NCBI GenBank assembly: GCA_023433445.1 | Contig: JAEZCS010000007.1 | Coordinates: forward strand, 1 to 53,078 | Length of the DNA stretch: 53,078 bases | Reading direction: 5' to 3' | From: Pseudomonadota bacterium | GTDB lineage: Bacteria; Pseudomonadota; Alphaproteobacteria; Sphingomonadales; Sphingomonadaceae | Shown here: positions 15,291-24,002 of the stretch, one piece after another | Layout of the letters: each line of letters starts with the position of its first letter | How positions within the stretch are numbered: position 1 is the first letter of the stretch | Made by a program: the position numbers and the translations under genes | The notes under the pieces: generated by a model | Told to the model about the DNA's origin: nothing | The model's database searches: none | The model's input: only the letters and a program-made list of their open reading frames with translations

Positions 15291-16094
15291 ATGACCGATC
15301 TGACCGGCAAATTCTTTTGGTATGAGCTGATGACCAGCGACCCGGAGGGCGCGATCCGCTTCTATGGCGATGTGGTGGGCTGGACCGCCAAGGCATTCGG
15401 CGATGACCTGCAAGGCGACCCCTATCATGTGATTTCGGCAAGCCAGGGCGAAGTGGGCGGCATCATGGCCATCCCGGCTGAGGCGAAGGATTGCGGCATG
15501 TCACCCTGGTGGGGCGGCTATGTCGGATCGGCCGATGTCGATGCGGATGTCGAGCGATTAAGCGGCGCGGGCGCGAGCGTGAAGCGCCCGCCCGAGGATA
15601 TCCCCGGTGTCGGGCGCTTTGCCGTGATAAGCGATCCGGGCGGTGCGATCTTCATGTTGCTCAAGGGATCGAGCCCGGACGGAATGGAGACCGCTCCGCC
15701 AATGGCGACAGGGCATGTCGGCTGGCACGAGCTTTATAGCGGCAATTTCGATGCGGACCTTGCCTTTTACACCTCTCAGTTCGGCTGGGGTAAGGGTGAT
15801 GCGATGGATATGGGCCCGATGGGCAGCTACCAGCTTTTCTCCATGTCCGGCGGGACCGACTTCAACAGCATGGAGGGCGGCATGATGGCAAAGCCGGAGC
15901 AGATGCCGGTGCCGCAATGGCTGTTCTACTTCGTGGTGCCCGACATAGATGCGGGCGTGGAGAAGGTGAAGGCTGGCGGCGGCACGGTGCTCAATGGCCC
16001 TGCCGAAGTGCCGGGCGGCGCGTGGATCATCCAGGCGACCGATCCGCAGGGCGCGATGTTCGCGCTGGTCGGCATGCGCGCGGCGGCTGCATAA
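15291..16094 (+). CDS. VOC-superfamily protein with two glyoxalase/bleomycin-resistance domains
   Basis: 267 aa. Two tandem VOC domains are visible. The first (about residues 7-125) begins FFWYELMTSDPEGAIRFYGD, and the second (about 140-262) contains WHELYSGNFDADLAFYTSQF. Both end with the phrase DPGGAIFML or DPQGAMFAL typical of this group. Such proteins bind metal and act as lyases, dioxygenases or binding proteins; this two-domain form resembles proteins annotated as hydroxylases in actinomycetes, but no reaction can be assigned. The frame is open from 15240; ATG at 15291 follows GGAGGACGGGCG. It is followed by a second VOC gene after 13 bp. Confidence 0.85.
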   Translation: MTDLTGKFFWYELMTSDPEGAIRFYGDVVGWTAKAFGDDLQGDPYHVISASQGEVGGIMAIPAEAKDCGMSPWWGGYVGSADVDADVERLSGAGASVKRPPEDIPGVGRFAVISDPGGAIFMLLKGSSPDGMETAPPMATGHVGWHELYSGNFDADLAFYTSQFGWGKGDAMDMGPMGSYQLFSMSGGTDFNSMEGGMMAKPEQMPVPQWLFYFVVPDIDAGVEKVKAGGGTVLNGPAEVPGGAWIIQATDPQGAMFALVGMRAAAA

Positions 16095-16107
16095 GAGGGG
16101 AGGAAGC

Positions 16108-16596
16108 ATGTCGAAGATTTCACCCTGCCTGTGGTTCGACGGACAGGCGGAGGAAGCTGCGCGCTTCTATGTTTCTGTTTTCGGCGGATCGGTGGATTCA
16201 GTCAGCCGATATCCCGACGACGTCCCAAGCCCGGCACCGTTCAAGGGAGGGGACGTGCTGGTGGTTGAGTTCACTCTGTTCGGCCAGAGCTATCAGGGGC
16301 TGAATGGCGGGCCGAACTTTCCCTTTACGGAAGCCATATCATTGTCGGTATCATGCAGGGATCAGGCGGAGCTTGATCGCTATTTCGAAGCATTGACGGC
16401 GGATGGTGGCTCGGCGGGTCCTTGTGGATGGGTGAAGGACAAATATGGCCTGTCCTGGCAGCTGGTGCCGGAAGAGGTCATGGAGATGCATCGCAAGGGC
16501 GGCCCCGGCATCCAACCGATGATGGCCGAGATGATGACCATGCAGAAACTGGACCTTGCCCGCATGAAGGCGGCCTATGAGGGAGTGACGGCATGA
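16108..16596 (+). CDS. VOC family protein, PhnB/3-demethylubiquinone-methyltransferase-like
   Basis: 162 aa. It begins KISPCLWFDGQAEEAARFYV, the conserved opening of PhnB-type VOC proteins, and includes FTLFGQSYQGLNGGPNFPFT and DKYGLSWQLVPEEV, both typical. The family is related to glyoxalase folds without a certain activity. GAGGGGAGGAAGC gives a strong ribosome site for the ATG at 16108. Its TGA overlaps the next gene's ATG (ATGA), indicating coupled translation with the AHSA1 protein. Confidence 0.87.
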   Translation: MSKISPCLWFDGQAEEAARFYVSVFGGSVDSVSRYPDDVPSPAPFKGGDVLVVEFTLFGQSYQGLNGGPNFPFTEAISLSVSCRDQAELDRYFEALTADGGSAGPCGWVKDKYGLSWQLVPEEVMEMHRKGGPGIQPMMAEMMTMQKLDLARMKAAYEGVTA

Positions 16597-17057
16597 GCGC
16601 GCAGCATGAACTGTCAGTCAGCTGCCACATCGCGGCGCCCCGCGAGATAGTGTGGAAGGTGTGGACTGACCTGAAAGACCAATGGTTCTGCCCCAAGCCG
16701 TGGCGGGCCGAGGTGATCGAGGAAGATTTGCGCGCTGGCGGCCGCAGCGCCGTGCGCATGTTTGGTCCCGATGGCGAAGATACCGGGCCGATGGAGGGCA
16801 TCTTTCTTGAGGTCGTGCCCGGTGAGCGGGTGGTATCGACCGACGCTTATGCTTCGGGGTGGATACCGCAGGAGCCGTTCCTGACCTCGATATGGAGTTT
16901 CGTGGACGAAGGTGAGGGAACGCGGTTCACTGCCACGGCGCGACATTGGAGCGAGGAAGCGCTGAAGCGGCATGAGGCGATGGGCTTCCATCCCGGATGG
17001 GACCAGATGGCCCAGCAGTTCAAGGATCTGTGCGAGACGTCGGCGGCGATCGCCTGA
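16593..17057 (+). CDS. SRPBCC / AHSA1 domain protein
   Basis: 154 aa. It has the START-like helix-grip fold: IAAPREIVWKVWTDLKDQWF at about residues 10-29, EDLRAGGRSAVRMFGPDG at about 45-62, and TRFTATARHWSEEALKRHEA then MGFHPGWDQM at the C-terminus, a typical AHSA1 ending. These proteins bind hydrophobic ligands or act as co-chaperone-like modules. It ends the four-gene set and is followed within 8 bases by a strong hairpin terminator. Confidence 0.86.
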   Translation: MSAQHELSVSCHIAAPREIVWKVWTDLKDQWFCPKPWRAEVIEEDLRAGGRSAVRMFGPDGEDTGPMEGIFLEVVPGERVVSTDAYASGWIPQEPFLTSIWSFVDEGEGTRFTATARHWSEEALKRHEAMGFHPGWDQMAQQFKDLCETSAAIA

Positions 17058-17064
17058 GGCATGA

Positions 17065-17096
17065 AAATCCTCCCCACCTGACGATGGGGAGGATTT
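17065..17096 (+). terminator. Hairpin terminator after the VOC/AHSA1 operon
   Basis: AAATCCTCCCCA (17065-17076) and TGGGGAGGATTT (17085-17096) form a perfect 12-bp stem with an 8-base loop. The A-tract and T-tract flanks make it usable in both directions, which fits its place between convergent genes. Confidence 0.8.
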
Positions 17097-17206
17097 CTGA
17101 TGGGCGGCATGATCTGACCCGGCTGGATCGGATGATGCGCTATTTACAATCGGGTGTTCGCATTTTCCAAAGCCGGCACAGGATGTTGCCTTGTTTTGAA
17201 AATGCT

Positions 17207-18373
17207 TCAGGCCTTCATCACCTTTTCCACGGCGGACCGGAACTTGGCCATATCTTCGGCCGAACCCACGGTGACCCGCGACACGGTAGGCCAGATGGGC
17301 CAATTGCGGCCGATCTGCACCTGTTCCGGCGTGGCGAGCAGGGCGGTCTGCATTTCCTTGGCGGGCTTCTTCCAATCCATCATGAACATATTTGCCTGAC
17401 TGCCGGGCTGAACGGCGATGCCCTTCTTGGTGAGCCAGGCGATGGTTTCCGCCCGATTGGCGGCGCATTCCTCGCGCCGGGCCTTGATCAGGCCGCTTTC
17501 GGTGTACACGGCGTTGCCGCAGGCCATGGCGGTGATCGACAGGCCGCCCGCGCTGGGTCCGAAGAGCATGATGCGCTTTTGCACCTCAGGATCGGCGAAG
17601 GTGAGGCCCAGGCGCATGCCCGCCATGCCGAACAGCTTCGAGAAGGTCCGCATGACGATGATATCCTTGCGGCCTGCCATCAGGCTGACAGCGCTGGGCG
17701 CTTCGGAGAAGTGGATATAGGCTTCGTCAACCAGCAGCATCGCGTCGGCAGGCTTATTGTCCAGCAGCCATTTAATGTCCGAAAGCGGCGTGATGGTGCC
17801 GGTAGGGTTGTTTGGCGTGCAGATATAATAGAGCCCGGCATTGGGATTGGCCGCCAGCATCGCCTTCACATCATGGCCCTTGCCGGGGACCTGGGGCGCC
17901 TTGGCGATCGGGGCCTTCATATAATCGGCCGTGCGCCAGGCGGACTCGAAGGTCGGGTCGGCACTCACCAGCCCCTTGGTGGGGGAGCAATAGGCAGCGA
18001 CAATGCTGACCAGCGGCCCCCCGGAACCGGGCCACAGCATGACCTGCGAATCGGTGAGCCCCTCAACCTTCGCCACGGTGGAGATGAGGTCGCCCCGGTA
18101 ATTGTCGGGATCATACCAGTTGCCGAAGGACGACGCTCTTGCCGCCGCTTCCACGCCAGAAGGGAAGGGGCCCGCCCAGCATTCGTTCGATCCGATGCGC
18201 ACCGCGCCCTTGATCCCGCGCGCAGCCTGCTGCTGCGCAAGAGCGGGCTGTAACAACAGCGAGTTCGCCGCAGCGCCTGCGCCAAGGAGGGCAGCGATCT
18301 TGCCGATGTTACGACGGGAATAGCCGCGATCCAGTAGGTCGTCGCGGGCATCCTTTTCCAATATCAAGGTCAT
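17207..18373 (-). CDS. PLP-dependent class I/II aminotransferase (HisC-like) with a twin-arginine export signal
   Basis: 388 aa. The fold-type I core is clear: TPNNPTGT (about residues 186-193), DEAYIHFSE with D216 for the PLP pyridine, and the Schiff-base lysine K246 in RTFSKLFGMAGMRLG. Its closest relatives are histidinol-phosphate aminotransferases. The unusual part is the N-terminus: SRRNIGK (residues 19-25) followed by a hydrophobic run and PALAQ, a Tat signal with a probable cleavage site near residue 46. If exported, the enzyme would work in the periplasm, folded with PLP. AAGGGGAC upstream supports ATG at 18373; a 25-residue longer version is possible. It is divergent from ptsP, and the substrate is unknown. 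Confidence 0.85.
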   Translation of the reverse strand: MTLILEKDARDDLLDRGYSRRNIGKIAALLGAGAAANSLLLQPALAQQQAARGIKGAVRIGSNECWAGPFPSGVEAAARASSFGNWYDPDNYRGDLISTVAKVEGLTDSQVMLWPGSGGPLVSIVAAYCSPTKGLVSADPTFESAWRTADYMKAPIAKAPQVPGKGHDVKAMLAANPNAGLYYICTPNNPTGTITPLSDIKWLLDNKPADAMLLVDEAYIHFSEAPSAVSLMAGRKDIIVMRTFSKLFGMAGMRLGLTFADPEVQKRIMLFGPSAGGLSITAMACGNAVYTESGLIKARREECAANRAETIAWLTKKGIAVQPGSQANMFMMDWKKPAKEMQTALLATPEQVQIGRNWPIWPTVSRVTVGSAEDMAKFRSAVEKVMKA

Positions 18374-18545
18374 GTCGTCTGTCCCCTTGTTCGATCCAAC
18401 CGCATGGTGTTCCGACCGATGAGACGAAGTGACGCCCTGTTTCCGCAATGTGTCCGCATCTTTTTTAACGATTTTGATTGGTTTCGCTTCCGATAAGGCG
18501 TGACTCCTCTTGGAAAGGAGGCGCGCGATCTGTTAGCGCTTTGAC

Positions 18546-20822
18546 ATGTCCACCACGCCCGCCGCCGCCGCCCGCCAGATCCTCACCAGTTTGCAGGAGG
18601 TGATGGCCGCGCGGACGAGTGCGCAGGCCAAGCTCAACAAAGTCGTGGACATTATCGGGCAAACGCTGTCGAGCGAGGTCTGCTCCATCTATCTGGTGCG
18701 CGAGGGGCTGCTGGAACTGTTCGCCACGCGCGGCCTGAAGCAGGAAGCTGTTCACGTCACGCGCATGGCGATGGGCGAGGGTCTGGTCGGCCTGATCGCG
18801 ACCAATGTCGAAACGCTGAACCTGGACGAGGCGGCAGCCCATCCAGACTATAGCTATCGCCCGGAGACAGGCGAAGAGCTGTTCCACAGCTTTGCGGGCG
18901 TGCCGATCGTGCGGCGGGAACGGGCCATCGGGGTGCTGTGCGTTCAGCATGTCGAGCCGCGCCGCTATGAAGAGGTCGAGATCGAGGCTTTGCAGACCGT
19001 GGCGATGGTGCTGTCGGAACTGATCGCCAACGCCGAACTGGCGGATGACGGACCCGCAGATTCGCGGGTGCAGGATACGGGAACGATCATGCTGCAGGGA
19101 TTGCAGCTGGTGATGGGCATGGCGCGGGGGCATGCGGTGTTTCACCAGCCCCGCATCCATGTCGAACATACGGTCGCCGAGGATACCGAAGCGGAGCGGC
19201 AGCGCGTCATTTCCGCCTTTACCAAGATGCGCGAACAGATTGACCGCATGACGGGTGCGGTCGAGTTCGGGATGGAGGGCGAGCATCAGGAGGTGCTCGA
19301 GACCTACAAGATGTTCGCCTATGACGAAGGCTGGATTCGCCGCATCAATGAAGCGATCGACAGCGGCCTGACCGCCGAAGCGGCGATCGAGCGCGTGCAG
19401 CAGCGCACGCGGATGCGCATGCGGCAGATCGACGATGCCTTGTTGCAGGACCGGATGCATGATCTGGAAGACATGGCCAATCGCCTGTTGCGGATCGTGT
19501 CGGGGCAGTTGGGTACGGCGGCGCAACTGGGGCTGAGGCAGGACGCCATCCTGATCGCGCGCAACCTGGGTCCGGCAGAGCTGCTGGAATATGACCGGCG
19601 GCGATTGAAAGGCGTCATCCTGGAGGAAGGATCGCTGACGGCGCACGTCACCATTGTAGCGCGGGCGATGGGCGTGCCGGTGCTGGGGCGCGTCAGGGAA
19701 ATCCGGCACAAGGTGAATGAGGGCGACCTGATCCTCATGGACGTCGTGTCGAACAGCCTGCTGATCCGTCCGACGCCCGACATGGACGAGGCGTTCGAGA
19801 ACAAGCTGCACGTCACGCAGAAGCGTCGGGCGGAGTTCGCCGCGATGCGCGATCTGCCGTCAGTTACGACGGACGGGCAGCGGATCGAGCTGATGGTCAA
19901 TGCGGGCCTGCGTGAAGATGCGCAGGCGCTGGACCTTGTCGGCGCGGACGGCATCGGATTGTTCCGGACGGAGTTCCAGTTCCTTGTGTCCGCGACCCTG
20001 CCACAGCGGGAAAAGCAGCAGCGCCTCTACAAGGATGTGCTGGACGCAGCGGGCGACCGGCCCGTCATTTTCCGCACGGTCGATATCGGCGGCGACAAGG
20101 CGCTGCCTTATATGCAGCGCGACGATGACGAGGAACTGGAGGACAATCCGGCGATGGGCTGGCGCGCGCTGCGGCTGGCGCTGGACCGCGACGGGCTGAT
20201 GAAGGCGCAAGCGCGGGCGTTGCTGGAAGCCTCCGCGGGCAAGGTGTTGAACATCATGTTCCCTATGGTGTCGGAGCCGTGGGAATATGAGGAGGCACGG
20301 GCCCTGGTCGAACATCAGCGAGAATGGCTGCTGTCCCAGCGCAAGAAGGTGCCGACGGCGGTCCGCTATGGCGCGATGCTGGAGGTGCCTGCGCTGGCGG
20401 AAGTGCTGGACCTGCTGCTGCCCAAGCTCGATTTCCTGTCGATCGGCACCAATGACCTGACGCAGTTCCTCTTCGCCGCCGACCGGGCACATCCCAAACT
20501 GGCCGAGCGCTACGACTGGCTGAGCATCGCCATTCTGCGCTTCCTGGACCGCGTCGTGCGCACCTGCGGTGACTATCAGGTGCCGGTCGGCGTTTGCGGT
20601 GAGATGGGCGGGCGGACGCTGGAGGCGATGGCCCTGGTGGGCCTGGGCGTGCGCCGTCTGTCGATCACGCCTGCTTCGGTAGGGCCGGTGAAGGCGATGA
20701 TCCGTTCGATCGACGCAGCCGAATTGCAGGCTTCGATGCGCAGGCTGCTGGATGATGGTGCCGTGAATGTGCGGGAGGCTCTGACCCAATGGGCGAACGA
20801 TCGCGGCATCGAACTGAATTGA
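18546..20822 (+). CDS. ptsP: Phosphoenolpyruvate-protein phosphotransferase PtsP (enzyme I-Ntr)
   Basis: 758 aa. The N-terminal GAF domain occupies about residues 25-165. It is followed by the enzyme I helical, phosphohistidine and PEP-binding domains. The phosphorylated histidine is H367 in GSLTAHVTIVARAMGVPVLG. GLFRTEFQFL, RTVDIGGDKALPYM and LSIGTNDLTQFLFAADR are PEP-barrel signatures, and VGVCGEMGGR carries the catalytic cysteine. By family it feeds phosphate from PEP to NPr and IIANtr, signalling nitrogen and carbon status; no partner is in this window. The ATG has only a weak ribosome site. Confidence 0.95.
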   Translation: MSTTPAAAARQILTSLQEVMAARTSAQAKLNKVVDIIGQTLSSEVCSIYLVREGLLELFATRGLKQEAVHVTRMAMGEGLVGLIATNVETLNLDEAAAHPDYSYRPETGEELFHSFAGVPIVRRERAIGVLCVQHVEPRRYEEVEIEALQTVAMVLSELIANAELADDGPADSRVQDTGTIMLQGLQLVMGMARGHAVFHQPRIHVEHTVAEDTEAERQRVISAFTKMREQIDRMTGAVEFGMEGEHQEVLETYKMFAYDEGWIRRINEAIDSGLTAEAAIERVQQRTRMRMRQIDDALLQDRMHDLEDMANRLLRIVSGQLGTAAQLGLRQDAILIARNLGPAELLEYDRRRLKGVILEEGSLTAHVTIVARAMGVPVLGRVREIRHKVNEGDLILMDVVSNSLLIRPTPDMDEAFENKLHVTQKRRAEFAAMRDLPSVTTDGQRIELMVNAGLREDAQALDLVGADGIGLFRTEFQFLVSATLPQREKQQRLYKDVLDAAGDRPVIFRTVDIGGDKALPYMQRDDDEELEDNPAMGWRALRLALDRDGLMKAQARALLEASAGKVLNIMFPMVSEPWEYEEARALVEHQREWLLSQRKKVPTAVRYGAMLEVPALAEVLDLLLPKLDFLSIGTNDLTQFLFAADRAHPKLAERYDWLSIAILRFLDRVVRTCGDYQVPVGVCGEMGGRTLEAMALVGLGVRRLSITPASVGPVKAMIRSIDAAELQASMRRLLDDGAVNVREALTQWANDRGIELN

Positions 20823-20913
20823 CCGGGGAAAAGGGGTTGGTCACCGCCGTAGCGGCGTTGACAATCCCTGTGTCGGAATGAGACAAGACCAGCCTCTAAG
20901 ATCGCGGAGCAGC

Positions 20914-21849
20914 ATGGCAGAACAACCCGAACTGGAAACCGACGCAGCACTGTCGGACGTGCGATCCAGCACTCCGGGCGCAAAGCTGCGCGCCGCGCGT
21001 GAGGCGCAAGGCCTGTCATTGCAGGACGTGGCGACGCGTACCCGTATCGCCCAGCGCCAGTTGGAGGCGATCGAACGCGACGATTATTCCGCGTTGCCGG
21101 GCATTCCCTATGCTGTGGGTTTTGCCCGTGCCTATGCCCGTGCGGTCGACCTGGACGAGGTGGCGATCGCCGCTGACGTTCGTCATGCGGTCCACAATTC
21201 GGAACTTGGAACGAACCGGTACGAAGCGTTTGAACCGGCCGATCCGGCGCGCGTGCCGTCACGTGTTCTGGCGTGGACCGCTGCGGCTATCGTGGTCATA
21301 CTTGTCGCTGGTTTCACCATCTGGCGCACGCAGATGTTGACGCCCCCAACCGGGCAGGAGATTGCCGCTGAGCAGGCCGAGCCGGCCGCTGCTGCGAAGC
21401 CAGCCGCAGGCGCGGCTCCGGTCGCACCTGTCGATCAGACGGTGGTGTTCACGGCCAATGATGATGTCTGGTTGCGTATCTATGACGAGGCTGGCGAGCG
21501 GTTGAAGGACGGCCTGATGAAGAAGGGGGAGAGCTTCACTCTGCCCGCCAATGCTCGCAATCCGATGATCCTGACCGGCCGTCCGCAAGCCTTGACCGTG
21601 ACGGTTGGCGGCGAGGCGGTTGCGCCGCTTGGCGCGCTGGATCGCACTATTTCCGACGTGCCTGTGTCTGCGGCTGCCCTTCTGGCGCGTGCTGCGCCTG
21701 CTCCAGCGGGTTCGGCTCCGTCAAGCACAGCCCCGGCAGCCCAGCGTCCGCCAGTTCGGCCCATTGTCGGCAGCGTCGCGCCTGCGGTCCCGGCGGCGCC
21801 TGCGCCGGCACCGGCGCCAGCACCGGCGACCCCGCCAGCTGCGGAATAA
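20914..21849 (+). CDS. RodZ-like protein: HTH (Xre) domain, one transmembrane helix, C-terminal DUF4115 domain
   Basis: 311 aa. The N-terminal HTH (about residues 15-80) has GAKLRAAREAQGLSLQDVAT and IPYAVGFARAYARAVDLDEV, as in RodZ. A single TM helix follows (about 118-138, LAWTAAAIVVILVAGFTIWR). The periplasmic part (about 170-250) contains DVWLRIYDEAGERLKDGLM, the DUF4115 signature. The tail is a long Ala/Pro-rich low-complexity segment with PAPAPAP repeats. RodZ anchors MreB to the membrane and sets cell shape, so that is the likely role, although mre genes are not here. ATG at 20914 is chosen over 20878 because it follows GCGGAGCAGC. Confidence 0.85.
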   Translation: MAEQPELETDAALSDVRSSTPGAKLRAAREAQGLSLQDVATRTRIAQRQLEAIERDDYSALPGIPYAVGFARAYARAVDLDEVAIAADVRHAVHNSELGTNRYEAFEPADPARVPSRVLAWTAAAIVVILVAGFTIWRTQMLTPPTGQEIAAEQAEPAAAAKPAAGAAPVAPVDQTVVFTANDDVWLRIYDEAGERLKDGLMKKGESFTLPANARNPMILTGRPQALTVTVGGEAVAPLGALDRTISDVPVSAAALLARAAPAPAGSAPSSTAPAAQRPPVRPIVGSVAPAVPAAPAPAPAPAPATPPAAE

Positions 21850-21976
21850 GGCGGTCGCGCATCCCAGCACTGGCGGTCGCACGTCACGCTTTACGGCGGC
21901 GAATATGGCCTTATGGTTAAAGCGGGGAATGCGGCGTTTCGGCCGCATGGTCGGTAAGATAGTTTAGTCGGGGATC

Positions 21977-22891
21977 ATGATGCGTTACGCCTTATTTGCG
22001 ACAACCGCCCTGTTGTTGGGAGCGCCTGCCCTGGTCGCGGTTGCGCCAGCGGCGGCTGCCCAGAATGTGGCGATCGATGTGCGCGTCGACCGGCTGGAAA
22101 AGGAAATGCGCGCGGTTCAGCGGAAGGTGTTTCCCGCAGGCGCTCCGTTGGAGGCTGAAATCAATCGTCCGGCGACGCCAGCAGTGCCGCCCGGCACGCC
22201 TTCATCTTCACCCGTGGCCGATCTTACCGCACGGGTTGCGGCGCTGGAATCGCAGTTGGCGTCGATGACGGGGCAGGTCGAGGAGAACAGCTTCAAGATC
22301 CGCCAATTGGAAGAGGCGTTCAACAAATATAAGGCCGAGGCACAGAGCCGTGCCGAGGTGGTCGCTCCTCCGCCCGTGCGTCCGGGGGTGCCATCCACCA
22401 ATGCAGCTCCGGTCGAGACCAGGCCTCAGCCCACTACAAATGGGGGTGCTACAGAAGCCCGCAAACTGGCGGTAGCTGCCATCGAGCGGCCATCGACCGG
22501 AGATGCTGCTGCTGACGCCTATACCTTTGGGTTCCGGCTGTGGGACGCAAAATTTTATCCTGAAGCGCAGGCCCAGCTGAAAGCTACTGTGGAAAAATAT
22601 GCTGCGTCTCCGGTCGCGAGCCGCTCCGCAAACCTGTTGGGCCGCGCTTATCTGGACGATGGCAAGCCTGCGCTCGCGTCGGTGACTTTCTACGACAATT
22701 ACCAGAAGCGGCCCAAAGGGGATCGAGCGGCTGACAGCCTGGCTTATCTTGGCGAGGCTTTGATCCAGCTGAAAAAGCCTGCTGACGCGTGCAAGGTTTA
22801 TGCGGAGTTGGAGGATGTCTATGGCTCCAGCATGTCGGCCAGCCTGCGCGGGATGATGGAAAAGGGCCGCGCAAGGGCAAAGTGCAGCTAA
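21977..22891 (+). CDS. cpoB: CpoB/YbgF-like periplasmic coiled-coil and TPR protein
   Basis: 304 aa. It has a signal peptide (about residues 1-28, ending PAAAAQ), then a coiled coil (about 30-45 and 75-115, including RVDRLEKEMRAVQRKVF), a proline-rich linker, and a C-terminal TPR array (about 175-300) with YTFGFRLWDAKFYPEAQAQL and SANLLGRAYLDDGKPALASV. In other proteobacteria CpoB binds TolA and coordinates outer-membrane constriction with peptidoglycan synthesis. The tol-pal genes usually beside it are not in the window, but the cpoB-tilS-ftsH order is the alphaproteobacterial one. ATG at 21977 or 21980. Confidence 0.85.
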   Translation: MMRYALFATTALLLGAPALVAVAPAAAAQNVAIDVRVDRLEKEMRAVQRKVFPAGAPLEAEINRPATPAVPPGTPSSSPVADLTARVAALESQLASMTGQVEENSFKIRQLEEAFNKYKAEAQSRAEVVAPPPVRPGVPSTNAAPVETRPQPTTNGGATEARKLAVAAIERPSTGDAAADAYTFGFRLWDAKFYPEAQAQLKATVEKYAASPVASRSANLLGRAYLDDGKPALASVTFYDNYQKRPKGDRAADSLAYLGEALIQLKKPADACKVYAELEDVYGSSMSASLRGMMEKGRARAKCS

Positions 22892-22900
22892 GGTAAAGCC

Positions 22901-23854
22901 ATGGCCGAGCCCTCTTCGGCGCAGGTCGACCTCGAAGCACTGCTCATCCGCTCGGTCGGCAATCTGGTAGGCGAGACGGAAGTGCTGCGTTTCGGCGTGG
23001 CGGTTTCGGGCGGACCCGACAGCATGGCACTGCTTGACCTGGCCGCACGCTGTTTTAGTGGCAGGGTCGAAGCGGCGACGGTCGACCATGGGTTAAGGCC
23101 TGAGTCTGCGGACGAGGCCGCAATGGTGGCCCAATGGTGCGGCCAGCACGGTATTCCCCATGCTGTGCTGCGCCCTGCGGATCCTTTGTCCGGCAACGTC
23201 CAGCGATGGGCCCGGACCCAGCGCTATGCCGCGCTTGAGCGGTGGAGGGGCGATCGGGCGATCGACTGGCTTTTCACGGCGCACCATGCCGATGATCAGC
23301 TTGAGACGGTTCTGTTGCGTCTTAACCGGGGCTCCGGGGTGAACGGACTTTCGGGCATCCGGGCGCGGCAAGGGCATGTGCTTCGTCCACTGCTGAGTGC
23401 ACGGCGCGCGGATCTTCTGGATCATGTACGTTCAAAAGGCCTGCCGTTCGTCAATGACCCCTCCAATGTCGATCCGCGTTTTAATCGCGCCGCGATCCGA
23501 CGAAATCTGGAAGATGTCGTCTGGCTGGATGCTCAAGCGGCTGTGCGGAGTGCTGGTGCGCTGGCGGAATGTGGTGAGGCGCTTGACTGGATGGTCGATG
23601 AGCTTGCTACGGCACATATTCGAAAGGAAGGCGATGCGTGGTTGCTGACTCGGACCGATCTGCCCCGCGAGCTGCTGCGGCGGCTTCTGATTCGGATCGT
23701 TAGTGAGGCGCAGCCGGATGCACCGCCGCGCGGTGATACGGTTGACCGGGCGATTCAGATCGCCTCTCAAGGTGGGCAGACGAGTCTCGGATCGCTCCTG
23801 ATCAAAGGAGGTGCAGTTTGGAAGATTGGCGCTGCCCCACAAAGGAGACATTGA
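22901..23854 (+). CDS. tilS: tRNA(Ile)-lysidine synthetase
   Basis: 317 aa. It puts lysidine at C34 of tRNA-Ile(CAU), converting its decoding from AUG to AUA, and is normally essential. The PP-loop FGVAVSGGPDSMALLDLA is at about residues 28-45. VDHGLRPESADEAAMV and FTAHHADDQLETVLLRLNRG (about 125-144) are the other family blocks, and RPLLSARRADLLDHVRSKGL completes the N-terminal domain. It is shorter than the ~430-residue E. coli enzyme because the C-terminal domain is reduced, as in many alphaproteobacteria. It follows cpoB by 9 bp, so the two are likely co-transcribed. Confidence 0.93.
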   Translation: MAEPSSAQVDLEALLIRSVGNLVGETEVLRFGVAVSGGPDSMALLDLAARCFSGRVEAATVDHGLRPESADEAAMVAQWCGQHGIPHAVLRPADPLSGNVQRWARTQRYAALERWRGDRAIDWLFTAHHADDQLETVLLRLNRGSGVNGLSGIRARQGHVLRPLLSARRADLLDHVRSKGLPFVNDPSNVDPRFNRAAIRRNLEDVVWLDAQAAVRSAGALAECGEALDWMVDELATAHIRKEGDAWLLTRTDLPRELLRRLLIRIVSEAQPDAPPRGDTVDRAIQIASQGGQTSLGSLLIKGGAVWKIGAAPQRRH

Positions 23855-24002
23855 GCGCGGTCGCATTCGCTGGTCGTTACGGAAAGGTTCCACGGGTTAA
23901 CGCGTCTGAGCCTCGGCCCGTCGAAATGTTGCGGCGCAATGAGCTTTCCTTAATAGCGTTCATGCTTAATGAGCCTGCCCCTCAAAGCATGGAAAGCTGA
24001 TT

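Noticed and set aside
17160..17205. GCATTTTC / GAAAATGC inverted repeat
   Set aside because: The loop is 30 bases and no T-run follows; the strong 12-bp hairpin at 17065-17096 already explains termination.
23818..24000. A 60-codon plus-strand frame overlapping the tilS end
   Set aside because: There is no ribosome site and no recognisable fold, and it overlaps tilS out of frame.
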